Below, one piece after another: positions 46,601 through 61,218 of a DNA stretch of 64,000 nucleotides (positions within the stretch are counted from its first letter, which is position 1; every line of letters starts with the position of its first letter). A model generated the notes under the pieces. It had not been told where the DNA came from, did not search any database, and saw nothing but the letters and a program-made list of their open reading frames with translations. The translations under genes were made by a program, and so were the position numbers. The stretch is from Karalla daura (Eukaryota; Chordata; Actinopteri; Chaetodontiformes; Leiognathidae): contig CM055197.1 in assembly GCA_029224185.1 (NCBI GenBank), positions 18,328,642-18,392,641 of the forward strand, read 5' to 3'.

Positions 46601-48482
46601 TTTATTTATGCAAGTTGGACACTGGACTGTGTTAATTAGCCAGGGGATGTGTCAGCAGAGGCTACCAACAAAGCCTGTTTGTGTGAAACAACTCAGATTT
46701 TCAAAATATATCAGAAGATTATTATTTCTCTGACTCTCCAATGGATCCTCTCCCCTTTGCCCCTATTATCTTTGTATATTCATGAAAAGACCCCATACAC
46801 ATTTTGGATAAATGTAAAATGTTTTTTGGGCTCAAATTAAAACAAGAAGTGAAGCGGGCATATGTTTTCTCTTCATTTGTGGCACCTTAATGAACCTCAC
46901 TATTAATGTTGCATGCAAAGCCTCTGGAGTTTACTTCAGCCAGTCCAAACACATCTAGAGTATGACAAACATTTTGATCTTGCTGATCTGGAATGAGAGT
47001 GATAGCATAACAAGGCTGTCAGCAAGGCCATACTCCTCAAGTGGTGTTAATTGCTGTCACTTTGTCACAGAAGTGTGCGCTCCGACCGGCGCTCGAGGCT
47101 TTTTCCATGTAGAAACTCATCAGTTCGAGCCTTTGAAATGTGAGTTTGCCATGCCTCTGTGTCATTTATGAGACTAATTGTGTTCGGGAAAGATAAAAGA
47201 ACAAGAGGAAGGAATGGAGACATTGTGCCTGCGGAAAATATAATATGACATTTTATGGACACGACTATTACATGAGGAAATGGCCGGTAGTTTATTTGGT
47301 TATTGTTAGCTGCAGTGCTTGCGTCTTCAATTTCCAATCATGTAGATGGCTCACAACTAATGGTTTTAGCTTTCTGAATTGAGGGGATATGCGGTCTAGA
47401 CTGTTGATGGGGGGAGAAAAGAACATGCAATGTTAGGATTTTTTGTTTTTTGGCTTTAGGAGAAGCGGGGTGAGTTCCTACCTTTCCAATTCATGCTGTA
47501 CAAAAATTAGTCATACCCTTTCTCTTTTAGTAATGTGCTGTCCCGAAGAACAGTATTTTAAGGTACTTTTTCCGGTATTTCCATTTGTCTCCATTGTACT
47601 TCTACCCCACAACAATTCAAATGCTAAACAATTATCGCGCCTTTCTCCGGTACATCGGTTTCATGCCTCTAATCTAGAGTTTCTTTGCTGGCATAGGGTA
47701 AAATCTAATTGCTCAACAAGTTGTGTTGCGTTATTACAGGAAAGAAAGATCTGACCTGACAGGAAAAAGCACTTCCATACTAACTAATCAAAACAAGCTC
47801 TTACCTGCTCACCAGGCCGAACATTAAAGTGACGTACAGGTTAATGCATCAATAATTACAACCCATTCATAAAATATGTATGCTTCTGATATTAATCAGA
47901 TTGCAAACTAAGGAATTAAAACATTTATTGCGTTGGAAATATGAGCACTTAAGCACAACCTTACTTACATTTCTACAGAGTGCTCGAGCTTGTCTTACCG
48001 CAGCTTAAGTACCCTCGTATTAGTTCCTCCTGAGCAACCAACACAAAACAAAGGTGGAGAATCCATTTTTCAGTTATGGATTAACTCCCAGAATTTGCTG
48101 ATATAGTTGCTGCTATCTTTCTAAATCTGGTGTATTCTGTTTATGGTATAGACAGATAGTTTGCAGCCCCTGTTTGCTCTATATAAAATGTGTGTTTTTC
48201 TAACTCGGTGCTGCTGAACCAGAATATCCCCTAAGGAGCCACTCTAAGGGAAACGTCTAAGGGAAGTTTGCTTCTTTCTTACAATCTATTTCTCAACCCG
48301 ACTGCCTGTTCATCCATCCAATCTATAACATCTTTTTTTATTACAATATTGTTACACTATGCACCAACAGCTATTTTGATAACCTATTAATTGATTTAAG
48401 CATTTTAGGAAAGGATAATGAATTAGGAAAATTATTATATTTGTGATTAGGAAAATTAATAATTTGTTGAAGCTCTGATCTA

Positions 48483-48483
<1 letters not shown>

Positions 48484-48525
<42 letters not shown>

Positions 48526-48546
48526 TACTATCTTTCTATCTATCTA
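48484..48546. repeat. (CTGT)n(CTAT)n microsatellite
   Basis: Eight CTGT units followed by CTAT units with point variants, then diffuse CTAT/CCAT-rich sequence to about 48700. Confidence 0.92.
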
Positions 48547-48707
48547 ATACTTACCAACATCTAACCCACCTATTACCTATCTGCTCATGATTCCTCCAGT
48601 CTGAGTACCTTACTACCTCCCCATCTCTACATCTGCCTATTTATCTATCCATCTAAACAACCCAACTAACTTCATCCATGTTATCTACCTATCCACTACT
48701 CACTCAC

Positions 48708-48780
48708 CTCTCTATTTTTATGGCTGTTCTGTCTTCACAGATGTTCCTCAACGCCACAGAACTGACACCTCTCCCAGCCA
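48708..48780 (-). other. pcmtd1: Candidate pcmtd1 5' UTR exon
   Basis: On the - strand a near-consensus donor AGAGAG|GTGAGTG (exon edge 48708) lies just inside the CpG island. An exon from here would join the start exon at 42385. The upper limit is arbitrary. Other - strand donors that could serve instead lie near 49074 (GTGAGA) and 49649 (GTGAGT). No transcript evidence is available. Confidence 0.3.
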
Positions 48781-49700
48781 ATCGGCGTCCTGCCCGGTCA
48801 CGTGACGCAGTTGCCACACAGACGCTGGGCCCGTCAGCCAATCAGCGGCCTCGACGCTGTCTTCGCACTGCGTGTGACGACGGAGCAAAACAACAACAGC
48901 GTCTTCGTGAAATGTTGTCATTAATCATGCCCACTTGTCCTGCCCTGAGCCAGCGCACATCTGTGACAAACACACGGCAGGGCCGGCGTCCACCGCGGCG
49001 CGCTGACAAACCCCGGCAGAGACGGCGCGTGGACGTTGTTAATGTTTACGTGCGTGCGTCCAGCTTTTGTTCTCACTCCACCAACAACGTAGTTGCTGGC
49101 CTTCTCTCTCTCCCTCCCTCTCCGTATCTCTCTCTGCAGTGCAGACTCACTTCAGTGTTTACATTCAACCGCAAACACGGCAACACGAAAACACCACTGG
49201 TTTGTCGGGGGTCCCCTCCGCATGATGGTTTGGCGGCGGAGTAAAAGTCCACCGACCGCGCGCGTGGGTTACACACATCGCGGCGAAACGCCGTAGAAAA
49301 TGGTGCAACCGCTTGCCCCGCGAGACGACGGTTGCTTTCCGGGGGGGTCGCGAGCGCACGTTTAGAGAGCGTGAAGGTTGCGCGAGGCGCCGTACCGCTG
49401 GCTAGCGTTAGCCCCGGCTGGGCCTGAGTGCGCCATCGACACAACACGGACACAAAGCAGCAGGGTTAGTTAGGTAAGCAGCTCTGCTTTATCCCCCCCC
49501 TTTCCAGCTGCACCGACTGCTAACACAACACCGCAGCCCGGGCCGAGCGGTAGGCGAGGGACCGCGACACGCCGCAAAAAAAACACGAGCCGACGGCGAC
49601 GCGAGCGGGTGAGTAACGTTTCGGGCAGAGCCAACAGAAGTAGGGATACTCACAATGCCGTGGCGCATTAACTCGGTCCACTTGTAACCGGATGTGCACT
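48760..49700. promoter_or_regulatory. pcmtd1: CpG-island promoter with two CCAAT boxes
   Basis: CpG-dense DNA between AT-rich flanks, the only such stretch between the pcmtd1 start exon and st18. It has CAGCCAATCGGCG (about 48776) and CAGCCAATCAGCG (about 48835), 59 bp apart in the same orientation, with GTCACGTGAC (48797-48806, E-box palindrome) between them. NF-Y sites work in either direction. On the + strand, good donors at about 49474 (TTAG|GTAAGC) and 49609 (GCGG|GTGAGT) suggest possible divergent transcription. Confidence 0.5.
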
Positions 49701-49944
49701 GCGACAGACACTCAGTGACAGACTCTCAGATGTTGACAAGCGAACCCAGGGGTTGTGGTGAGGGAAGGATGCCTGTTTCGGGCTGGTAAGTGGGTGAGTT
49801 GTGATGTGGAGGTGAAGGAGTGGAGGTGGGTCCGTGGTGTCGGGAGTGGGAGAAGAAAGAAACAGCTGAGAAGAGGATGTAAACACAGGTCACATGGTGT
49901 AGAAAGCGGTCGGTAGAGGGAAGCACTGTTGCTTATATCCATCC

Positions 49945-50074
<130 letters not shown>

Positions 50075-50179
50075 GTTTCTCAACTATTATTTTCAGTTAC
50101 TGAAAATAATCACTTTTCTAACCACGTGACTTTCTCTATTTATCCAAGTAGGCATTTATTTCCTCATAGCACAATAGGA

Positions 50180-51085
50180 GGAACAATTATCTTGTGCGCA
50201 CAAAATAATTAGCTCGACTTTTTAATCTTGCGTGACGAGATAGCATGTTTGCGGAAGACAATTGCTTGTTCACACGAGATAATAATGTGTGTGAGCGTGT
50301 GGTCGTGTGCACACAAGATAATAGTTTGTGTAGACATGTTACTGTTTACGACAATGACGAAAACTTGTCAAACCTTTTGTCTTGTGCACACAAGATGATT
50401 GCATGTTTGCACATGAAAGGATCTTGTGTCAAGTAGATAATTACTTCATAGTCAGTCTTTTGATCTTGTGTTTACAAGATTGTAACTTGTTAGACATTTA
50501 TATCTTGTTTGCACAAGAATTATTTGTGCGGACAAATTTGTCGGACAGGCCTTCTTTTCTTGTGTAAGCAAGATAACTTGTGCGAACAAATGTTCCTTTA
50601 TCTGCTTTTTATTTTGTTCACACAAGAAAATCTTTGTAATCAATTATCTTACATCTCTTTCTTAGTCTTTTTCTTTAGCTTGTTCACACTAGATAATAAG
50701 TTGTGCAAACAAATGAGCTTGTGCACACAAGATAATGTGTGGATAAGTAATTATCTTATGTGAACAAAATGATAACGTAAAGATAGCCATTTTATCTTGT
50801 TTGCACACAGGATAATTTGTGTGAACAATATCGTGCCTTTGTGTAGAAGTTGAGCAGAAGATAAAAAATATCAAAAATATCACCCAGTGGGGCTTTGTAA
50901 AGATGTAAAACAAACACAGTAAATGCACAAATAAAAGAGCAATTTGATATGGTGACACCAAATTATCTATTTGTATTTGTCCTTAACAATAAAATACATA
51001 CTTTACATTATATTATATTTACATATACATTAACATATACATTATATACAATAATGTTGTCATGTGCGCATGAGATAAGTACTTG
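50180..51085. repeat. Degenerate array of palindromes related to ATCTTGTGCGCACAAGAT
   Basis: At least 15 imperfect dyads occur in about 0.9 kb, at roughly 50185, 50223, 50264, 50302, 50379, 50421, 50462, 50501, 50557, 50612, 50677, 50715, 50750, 50792 and 51057. Many steps are 35-42 bp, and weaker dyads of the type TTGTGCGNACAAA sit between several of them (50401, 50522, 50700), implying an underlying unit near 20 bp. Examples: AATTATCTTGTGCGCACA at 50185, GTCTTGTGCACACAAGAT at 50379, GAGCTTGTGCACACAAGA at 50715. No coding frame makes sense of it; Cys/Gln/Asp-rich short frames here are translations of the repeat. Confidence 0.85.
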
Positions 51086-53060
<1,975 letters not shown>

Positions 53061-53071
53061 CATTTGAAAAG

Positions 53072-53077
53072 TTTATT
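53072..53077 (-). terminator. st18: Candidate st18 polyadenylation signal
   Basis: TTTATT on the + strand is AATAAA on the st18 strand. It is the last canonical signal before the composition changes. Confidence 0.4.
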
Positions 53078-54607
53078 TCTACCATACACAAACTGTACAA
53101 CACAGCGCATATCTGTTTATTATGAAATAGTAAAAGTAATAGGAAGTTTCAATTTACAAACTACTTCAACTGAAAAAAAAGCATTACATTTTAATGTAAA
53201 AGAAAAGAAAATACAATACAATTTCATATCATACTAATATCGTTCCACAAAAAAGCATTTCACAATACAAAACATCAAATACTAACGGGCGGGGGGGAAA
53301 TAAATATTATTCACAAAACTTCCTGAGCAAACAATGTGTGGTAGAAGAATTAAATTTAAGAAATTATAAATAAAGGATTGTTAGGTTTAAAGTATGTGAT
53401 TCAAATTTGTTTTAAAAGATTAAAATCTTGAGTATTTGGATAAAATAGGGTCTCGCTTTTCCATAATTTGGCTCTTTTGCTGTTACATTTTTTTTGTTTC
53501 CTCCTAGTGTCCAAGGCTACATGTCTTTGACTTGTTTTTGCAGAAAAGAAAAATGTATTGCTCAAACGAACTACTGTCATCTCTTGGGATCGACTCCATA
53601 TAAAACAGAGACGCGTCTACACAGTCTCCCCCCTGTTCCCCCTCTATCTGTGGAAGTCAAGGGCAGTGTGGTGAACCAAAGAATACAAATTAACCAAAAA
53701 TGCAAAAGTGCAATAGATGCAAACAAACAACTGATTAGCCAACGACGACCATTTGTCTAAGTTTTCTTTTTTTTTTTTCCTCTTTTTTTTCTGTTTTTCT
53801 TTTATCAGTATTTAATGAGTGAAACTGAAACATTTGAAACAGTTGTAGTGGTAGTCAGCTCGGTTTTGAAATAGCTACTTCTCTAATCTGCCCCAAGCGT
53901 TCACAAGAGTACTCGAACTGTAAGACTGGTTGTCATGTTAAGGCTTGTAAGCAGTTTCAGGAGTAGTTGGACTCCTTGTTTTTATTTACTCCTCACCTCT
54001 TTTTTTTTTTTCCCTTTCACCATGCTCGCAAAAGTCAAAATAAACGGCAGACTTTTCGGTCTCAGTCGTGATATTTCAAAACCTGACTCTGAAATTTACA
54101 GCTACTGAGACGAACGGTATTTAAACAGTCATCAGGAACCTCCTATGAAAATAATTGTACTGTATAATAAATTAGACACCATCCACGTAATACTGTCCTA
54201 CCACAAAACATAGTACTCATATATTTTTTATGGATTCATATACATTTAGGCACATACTATATGCACACTTCAAGGTGTGTGCACAAAAGGCAGTTTAATA
54301 TCTATTTTTTTTTCTTAAAAAAGACATCTTGACAAAGTGGATTTTTGATTTTTGTTGCACTCGTGTTGTGGCACGCGATGTAAATCTGACATTCAGTTCA
54401 CCGAATGATGTCACTTCCTGGTAGCATTGGTTCAGAAGGAGAAGGTACAGTACAGTTGCATTTTTTTTTTTTGTCCTCAGTGTTCACTATGTCTAACCAT
54501 ACATTCAGTTTCCAATAAACAAAGCAAAAGCAATGCTTAAAAAAACCTTGCTGCTTAGTCGTTTTGGTAGATTTTTACTTTGAAGGGAGATCCAACTTAT
54601 GGTTTAA

Positions 54608-54654
54608 TAATGATCATAATAATAATAATCATAATAATAATAATAATAATCATA
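54608..54654. repeat. (AAT)n / ATAATA triplet run
   Basis: Imperfect AAT triplets with ATC interruptions in the proposed st18 3' UTR. Confidence 0.8.
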
Positions 54655-55134
54655 TACGCTTTTTCAACACTAGATGGCGAAAGTATGCCATGAAATTGGA
54701 ATGTGCTTCTATGTAATTTACAATGTGCAGAAAAGTCAAACAGATTTTCTCAAATATTAAGCATTTACAATTCTAGAAATAAATAAAAATCGAGGAAATA
54801 AATACACTGATGAACAAATATAATAATAAATAGCGATAATATAAGAATGACATGAACACGTACAGATTAAAATCAAGCAAACCATACAAAATAATTAAGT
54901 GCAAGAGGGGGTAAAAATCTCACCAGGATAAACATATCGAGTGAATGCAGAAAACAGTAAAAGCATTACAAATCCGGCTGGTAATTTTCTCAGTGCAGTG
55001 TATTTACCGGGGAAATGCCAAACATTTCCAAAAGCCTTGTCTTATACATGCAGCCAAGCCAGCACTCTTCAGTAAAATAGAGCTATCTAGTGCCATTATC
55101 CCAAGTCAAAGAAACCTCTTGGTAGCTCTACAGC

Positions 55135-55275
55135 TTAGACATGGATGCCCTTAATAGCCTGTTTGATATTATCCAAGAGGGCCTTGCACTCTGGAGAGTA
55201 TTCATGCTCCGAGTTGTTGTACATATCAGTTAATGTGTTCACATAGGCTTCAAAATTATGCTCACTGATGGGTCC
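55135..55275 (-). CDS. st18: st18 last exon (stop)
   Basis: 141 nt encoding GPISEHNFEAYVNTLTDMYN, NSEHEYSPECKALLDNIKQA, IKGIHV and TAA, after acceptor TCGTTGCAG|. Confidence 0.95.
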   Translation of the reverse strand, partial: GPISEHNFEAYVNTLTDMYNNSEHEYSPECKALLDNIKQAIKGIHV

Positions 55276-58183
55276 CTGCAACGAAAACACGTATGACTAT
55301 TAGTGAAAACAGCACAGCAGAAATGACAGTATAGAGAATGAGATTTTCTTCCAGGACAGGTTAGAACATAATGGAGTCTGTGGTGTTCAGGGCTTACTGT
55401 ACCATTTGAGGCAGCTGAATGTCTGTTAGACTGTTAATGAGAGCTTGGCTAAGGCGAGCGAGCTCCTTCAGGAGGCTGTCGTTGTGCTGTTCGATCATCT
55501 TGTTCTCCTCTTCAATTGTCTTCAGGTTACATTCCATAGATGAGATCTGCTTTCGGATACAAAACACACACACACAGAAACAGACACACAGAAACAAACA
55601 GGGGAAAAGACAGAAACTTGTCAAATTGAGTGATCAGGAGATCTCAAGCCCTCACTCAGCTCAAATGAACTGGCCAGACTGGATATTTACCTGGGTTTGA
55701 AGCTGCATCATATCTGCTTCGATTTTCATGTTGGATTCGTTTAGTTCCTCAATTTCATGATCCAGATGTTGAATGTCTTCTTTGTTTTCAACACCTGAGT
55801 TGAAGCACACTATCTCAATTTACTCACCAAGTTCACCAAACTTACCAGAGAGTTGCCAAAACCAAGGAAATTGACATACAGTTCATAGGAATACAAACAC
55901 TTGTGAATTTAACCAGTCCTACCCCCTTTTCATGTCTACACGTTATGTTTAAATGCAATGTTAGTTAACAGCCAAATCCATCATACTTCACCAAAGCTGC
56001 ATCCTGCTCCATCATACACCCCTAAAGTAAGTCGGCCTGTTTGACTTTCATTCCCAGTGTGCACGTTTTCAGTTCCTCGTCAAATCTGTATTTTCCATGC
56101 CAACAAACAAAATAATTACAGCACACACATGCAGCACGTCTGGGTATGAGGCTTACCACTGCTGGCTTTCAGCTTGATAGTCATCTCCTCCTCCGAGTGC
56201 TTTTTCTTGATGCTCTGCGCGTTCAGCGGGCAACCGGACAAGCTAGATCAGCGGGTCACAAATGACAATTTTTTTCAGGTGGGGGCGGGGGGCGGGGAGG
56301 GGGAAAAACAAAAAATCACAGAAAGTTTAACGTCGGCAGGGAGCACAAACGAGAGCGGGGGGGGCGAGGGGGGGGGGCAACGCGACATGGCGACGGTCGG
56401 CATTGTTTAGAGATAAAATGGAAGACGGGCGACCTCACCTTCTGTGAGTGGCAAACACATTATTGGCATGTCCGAGGCCATTGCAGCCAGGCAGGGGACA
56501 ATGGGGCAGTTCCTGTTTACTGGCCTTCCAGGCAAAGGGCAGCCCATTGATGGACGACTCCTTCTGTCTTTTGGCAGCGAGCGGGCAACTGCTCGCGCTG
56601 CGATGGGACGTGTATTTCCCCGATATATGGCCCTGTCCGTCGCATCCAATTACTGGACACCTACCAGAGGGGAGGAAACAAAGAGCGGCGGGCGCCGGTC
56701 TGTAAACCTGCGCGGGCTGCCGATTCACGCACACACACAAAAAAAAACACTTCCCCCTCGCCCCGACAAAGACGTTCGAACTGCTCAGGAAAAAACGGAT
56801 AGCAAAGCGCGTCACGGGAGGGGGGAAAAAAACATACGAAAAAACCTCTCTTTCCGCCATTAGACCGGAAGATTTGTTAACCATTAAGTTGATTAATCCA
56901 GCCAAATGATGATTAAAAACAAAGTCGCCAAAACTAGAAATAATCGCATTAACTATAAGTTACTAATCCGCTAAAACTTGAGGTGGAGCGGACGCTCTGT
57001 GCGGCGCGGCGCACCTTCCCGAGGTTGCTGATGTTTTGCTGCCCGGCGGAGGGGGGGGGGACACACACAAGCGCCGGGAATATCATTAAGAGTTTGCCGG
57101 TTGGAATCCGGGCCTGTTTTCTGCAGGTCAGTAATGGAGTGACATGAATTACAGATAATTGTCGCGGATCCCCTCACGCGAAAGAATGTAATTTGGAGGT
57201 GGCCGACCCTTTCCCTTATTGATAAAGGTGAGAGGTCGCCGGAGATGATACAGATGGCACGCGCGCTGCTGCTGGAGAGTGCTGCCGCCCGCAAAAAGCA
57301 TGTTTCAGCATTTTGTCGCTCGACAGCACGGCAGCACTTAGAGGACAAAACAACAGCGGTCCCATTACTCCCAACTAGCACAGGTAGGTGGCTTGATGCA
57401 AGGCACCAGGACAATGGAGCCATGCCATATGGCCCACTATTTACAATAATCTAGGGACATTTGCCGTGCCCTCCCCCTTTCTCTCCCTTTCTCTCTTAAT
57501 GTGTATGAGATCTATTCCAGTCTAATTCCTAAGCTCATGCCCTTGCATTAGTAATTAAAAAGAAAAAAAATCTGTGTCCAGATGTATAAGTAAACAAGGG
57601 CTCATACTGTATATCTGACTTTGGATTTAAACTGCAAATCAATTACATTATTTTTTTTTCCAATAACACTTTGCAGACAATGATTAAGCGGAGCGAACGA
57701 GCTGCCCTGCCATCAGAGCGGGGCAGCTCGCCGTTTTCTTAATATACTACAATTATAAAGGAAGCACTCAGCGGAGAGTAATAAGCCAGATATGCCATTC
57801 AGAAAATAGGGGGGGAAAAAAAAAATCCTGGAAAAAAAAAAATCCCACAAAACCACAGTGCTAATCCTTGGAAAATAATTCACTAATGTTACAAGAGAAG
57901 TATTATTTTCTTTGTTTAACTTAATGGCCTCCAGGTATAATGCCTCCGGGCAACAAAAGCATGACGCATTTCCACAATGCTCTCTCTCGTTTTTTTTTTA
58001 TTTTCGAAACAAAAAAAAAGCATGACAGCACGAAGGGGGGGCGGGGGGGGGGGGGGGTGGAATAAAACAATCTCTTACTTAAGCTCTTGCTCATCTTTGT
58101 CATCCTTGTTTGGTGTGAGCTTCAAGCCTCCCTTCCTGGCGCGTGGACATCCTGACAGGCTACAGAACGACAGGAGACGGGGT

Positions 58184-58215
<32 letters not shown>

Positions 58216-60084
58216 CGTGACGGGAGTCTGCTTTCACCTGTGCGTGACACAAAAAGCTCCGGCCGCAGCCGGGTGGCATCGGAAATCTGCGCACACGGCG
58301 CGTAGCCGGCCGGCGGATAGGCGGCCGGATGAACCAATAGGCGCAGGACTTGAAAAAGTGCAACATGTTTGCAGCATAAAGTGAGAGTTCCACCATCTGT
58401 TTGAATGTCACGCATCCGACAAATGTATTTCATGCTCGGCTGCGATGATTTTCTCCCCGCTACCTTCTGTGCGAAGCGTAGTTCCCGGTCACGTGTCCAG
58501 ATCCATCACAGCCAGGTGTTGGGCACCTGCGGGTTGAGAGACACAGGGACCAGGTGTTTTTTTTTTTTTTCCCTCTCTTTCACCGAGAGCGGAGTGCTGG
58601 ATTCGTGCTAATGTGCAGAGAGGTAGAACAAATGGCAAACAACTTCGGGATGGGGGTGCGCAGGAATCATGCATAATGGGCAGCGGGAAGGGAAAGGAGA
58701 AGGGAAAAGGAGAGAAGGGGGTTGGAAAGTAGAGCACGGGGGGGGGGGGGCGCCTAGTTCAATGTGAAAAATCCTTTAGCAAACAATAACAGTTTTCAAA
58801 ACACATACTTTAGTTCCTGAGAGTTGGCTGCCATCAGTGATTTGAGTGTTTTGTCAGCCAGGGGACATCCAGACACACTGGAGAGGATAAGAGCTAACAG
58901 TCATTTTAACGTGCCTTTGATCACAGCTGAATTGAATAATCTTAATACAATGTCTCCGCGCACGTTGTTTGCACGGAATCACCGGAAAACACAGCTCCTC
59001 GGCTGGAGGACGCCTTATCTCGCGAGGTGATAGGGAAATCTTGACTCTGGGTTTCAGCTGCAATTATCCTCATAATTTAGCAGTCGTCACCGTCCCCGTA
59101 CCCCCCCCCCCCACACACACACACACACACACACGCCCCGCCCCCCCACGTCTTGTCTATGCATCTGCTAGCTGCCGCTAATGAGAGTGTAATTAATTAC
59201 GGTACCTCCGATGTGACGCGTAATTCCCTGTCACGTGGCCGCTGCCGTCACAGCCCGGGGTCGGACAGCTGCAGGAGAGCACAAAGCACTTAATGCACAG
59301 ATTACTCCACTTCCCACACACTTTGCCAGGCTGGAGCTTGAGTCTTTCTCCTTTTTGTTATTGTTACGATTTTTTTTTTTTTCTCCCAAAATCACACTGA
59401 CATCCCCTTTTCGTCTGCATCAGAGAGGAACGAAAATGAGAGTTAGTACAGCGGGGAAGTTTAGTAGAGAATCATTATTATCATGACGTATGCTCGGTTT
59501 AAGTAGATCATCTCGGAGTGCCGCTTAGAGGGGTCCTGCGGAAGAGCTAGAGGATCCTAATGTTCTCGTGGTGTGGTTCTCAAGGGGGGGGGGGGGGGCC
59601 CAGCAGAGCATGCACTCTAACTACAAGAGTCAAGAGTTGTAAGCTTGCACAGGACGTACAGGGAGGGGGAACTCACTTTCAAATACATTTCTGCTCCCCA
59701 TGAACCTGCAGAAATACCAGTTACAGCGATAGGCAACACAGTGAGTCTCACCCGCTTAAGTCAAATCGTCCCACATGTCTGAACAACAACACACACAAAA
59801 AAAAAAGGCACGAGCTTCGGCGTGAACACTTTTTTTTTTTTTTCTCTTTTTCATCTTTTTTTTTTTTTTTCTTTTTCATTGTCAATGCTGACCGGCCGCC
59901 AAGTAAAAGGGTCGCTCACGTCTGCACAGAGATGCCTCCAGATGTTTCATTCTGCAACGTCGCGTACCTCAAAAGCTCTTTCTTCGAGTCGCGCAATAGC
60001 AGCTTGGCTTTGGGACTCAACATGCTGGCGTCTCCTTGGTAGTGCTGGTCCTCCGAGGAGGCGTGATCGTAATCCTCCTGCCGG

Positions 60085-60116
<32 letters not shown>

Positions 60117-61153
60117 GAGAAAGGACGGGTGAAAGCGTGGCCTTCAACTGTCCAAAAAACATCAAACCTGAACACAATCTGCAATGACCTAAAAGTGAAT
60201 AATTAATGAAAAGCCCTGTGTAATACTCTTAGAGCACAAGCCTTGGCAGAGGGGGGGGGGGGGTTAGAGTGCAAAGCAAAGAGATTATGCTTAGGGATAC
60301 TTATACGGTAGTAAACCATACATCCATTTAAAGTCACACTTAATCCACACGGTATTTACGATGGTCCGTAGACCAATGTATGGATTTTATTTTCCTCTCG
60401 CAGACGACGTCGCGCGGCCGCCAGATGCCGTCTGAGATTTAAAAGCAGGTCAGATGCGACGACTCTTCATGCGCTCGCTGCAAGTGAATACCACCTGGTG
60501 GAGAGGGGGGGACAGACAAACGATCTGAATGGGCGGTGGAGACGCACCGTCAGCGGAGATGCGCGCGCGCGTGCGTTTTCTAGATTCGAAGGCGCGATGG
60601 GCAAAAGGGCCTTTGGACGGCCTGGCAGTCTGTCCAGGGTCCGTTGCCCGCCTCCGTCCCGCGTGTGCCTGGGACAGGCTCCAGCACGGCCCCCGTGACA
60701 CTGTCAGGACAGGTCGGGACAAACGTATGGAAACGCATTCCACATTTCCAACAGCCTCATTCGACTACCTTCAGGCGAGGGAGCGCAGAATGTCCGTCTG
60801 CAAGCCGAGTGAAACGGCATCCCTTAATTTCAGGTCACGAACGTGAGGACGAACGGGCATTAGGGGCCGCGGCGGTGAGATTTTGTTCTCTGTCGAGGGT
60901 GCCGGAATAAACAGGATGTGAGAACTCCAAAAGATTTAATCACTCTAGCAAATTTTTGAGATTGAGGCGCGGTGCGGGTAGCGCTTCATAATCGCAAAGA
61001 TTACGAACCTTAATTCTGCACATTGCCTCTGTCTCCCCTTTTTGATCGTGCGTCACTCTGCCCCTCCACCTCGTCTGCTTTGCGACACGCCGCCAACAAC
61101 CGCCGCCCCTCTCCCCCGTTCACCTCCTCCGCTTTGAGGACGCACCCAGAGTG

Positions 61154-61218
<65 letters not shown>

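Larger units (their letters stand above)
42386..48707 (-). other. pcmtd1: Putative pcmtd1 intron 1
   Basis: About 6.3 kb from the start-exon acceptor to the nearest good - strand donor. Contains a G14 run (43179-43192), a + strand SINE (43424-43655) and a CTGT/CTAT array (48484-48546). The rest is AT-rich, non-repetitive-looking DNA with no coding exon I can recognise. Regulatory elements are possible but not demonstrable. Confidence 0.5.
53066..55134 (-). other. st18: st18 3' UTR (extent inferred)
   Basis: AT-rich DNA without interspersed repeats runs from the st18 stop to a - strand AATAAA (complement of 53072-53077), about 2.06 kb. An internal AATAAA lies at the complement of 53991-53996. 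Poly-T/A tracts (53768-53800, 54000-54012, 54461-54472) and an ATA/AAT triplet run (54608-54654) are present. Usage of either signal is inferred. Confidence 0.5.

Noticed and set aside
48678..49244. 188-codon + strand frame
   Set aside because: Begins in a CTAT-rich repeat and runs through the CpG island. No recognisable domain; composition explains it.
56435..56905. 156-codon - strand frame extending beyond the st18 finger exon
   Set aside because: The finger part is real (56439-56660). The rest is intron read-through past the CTGGTAG acceptor and has no finger or linker similarity.
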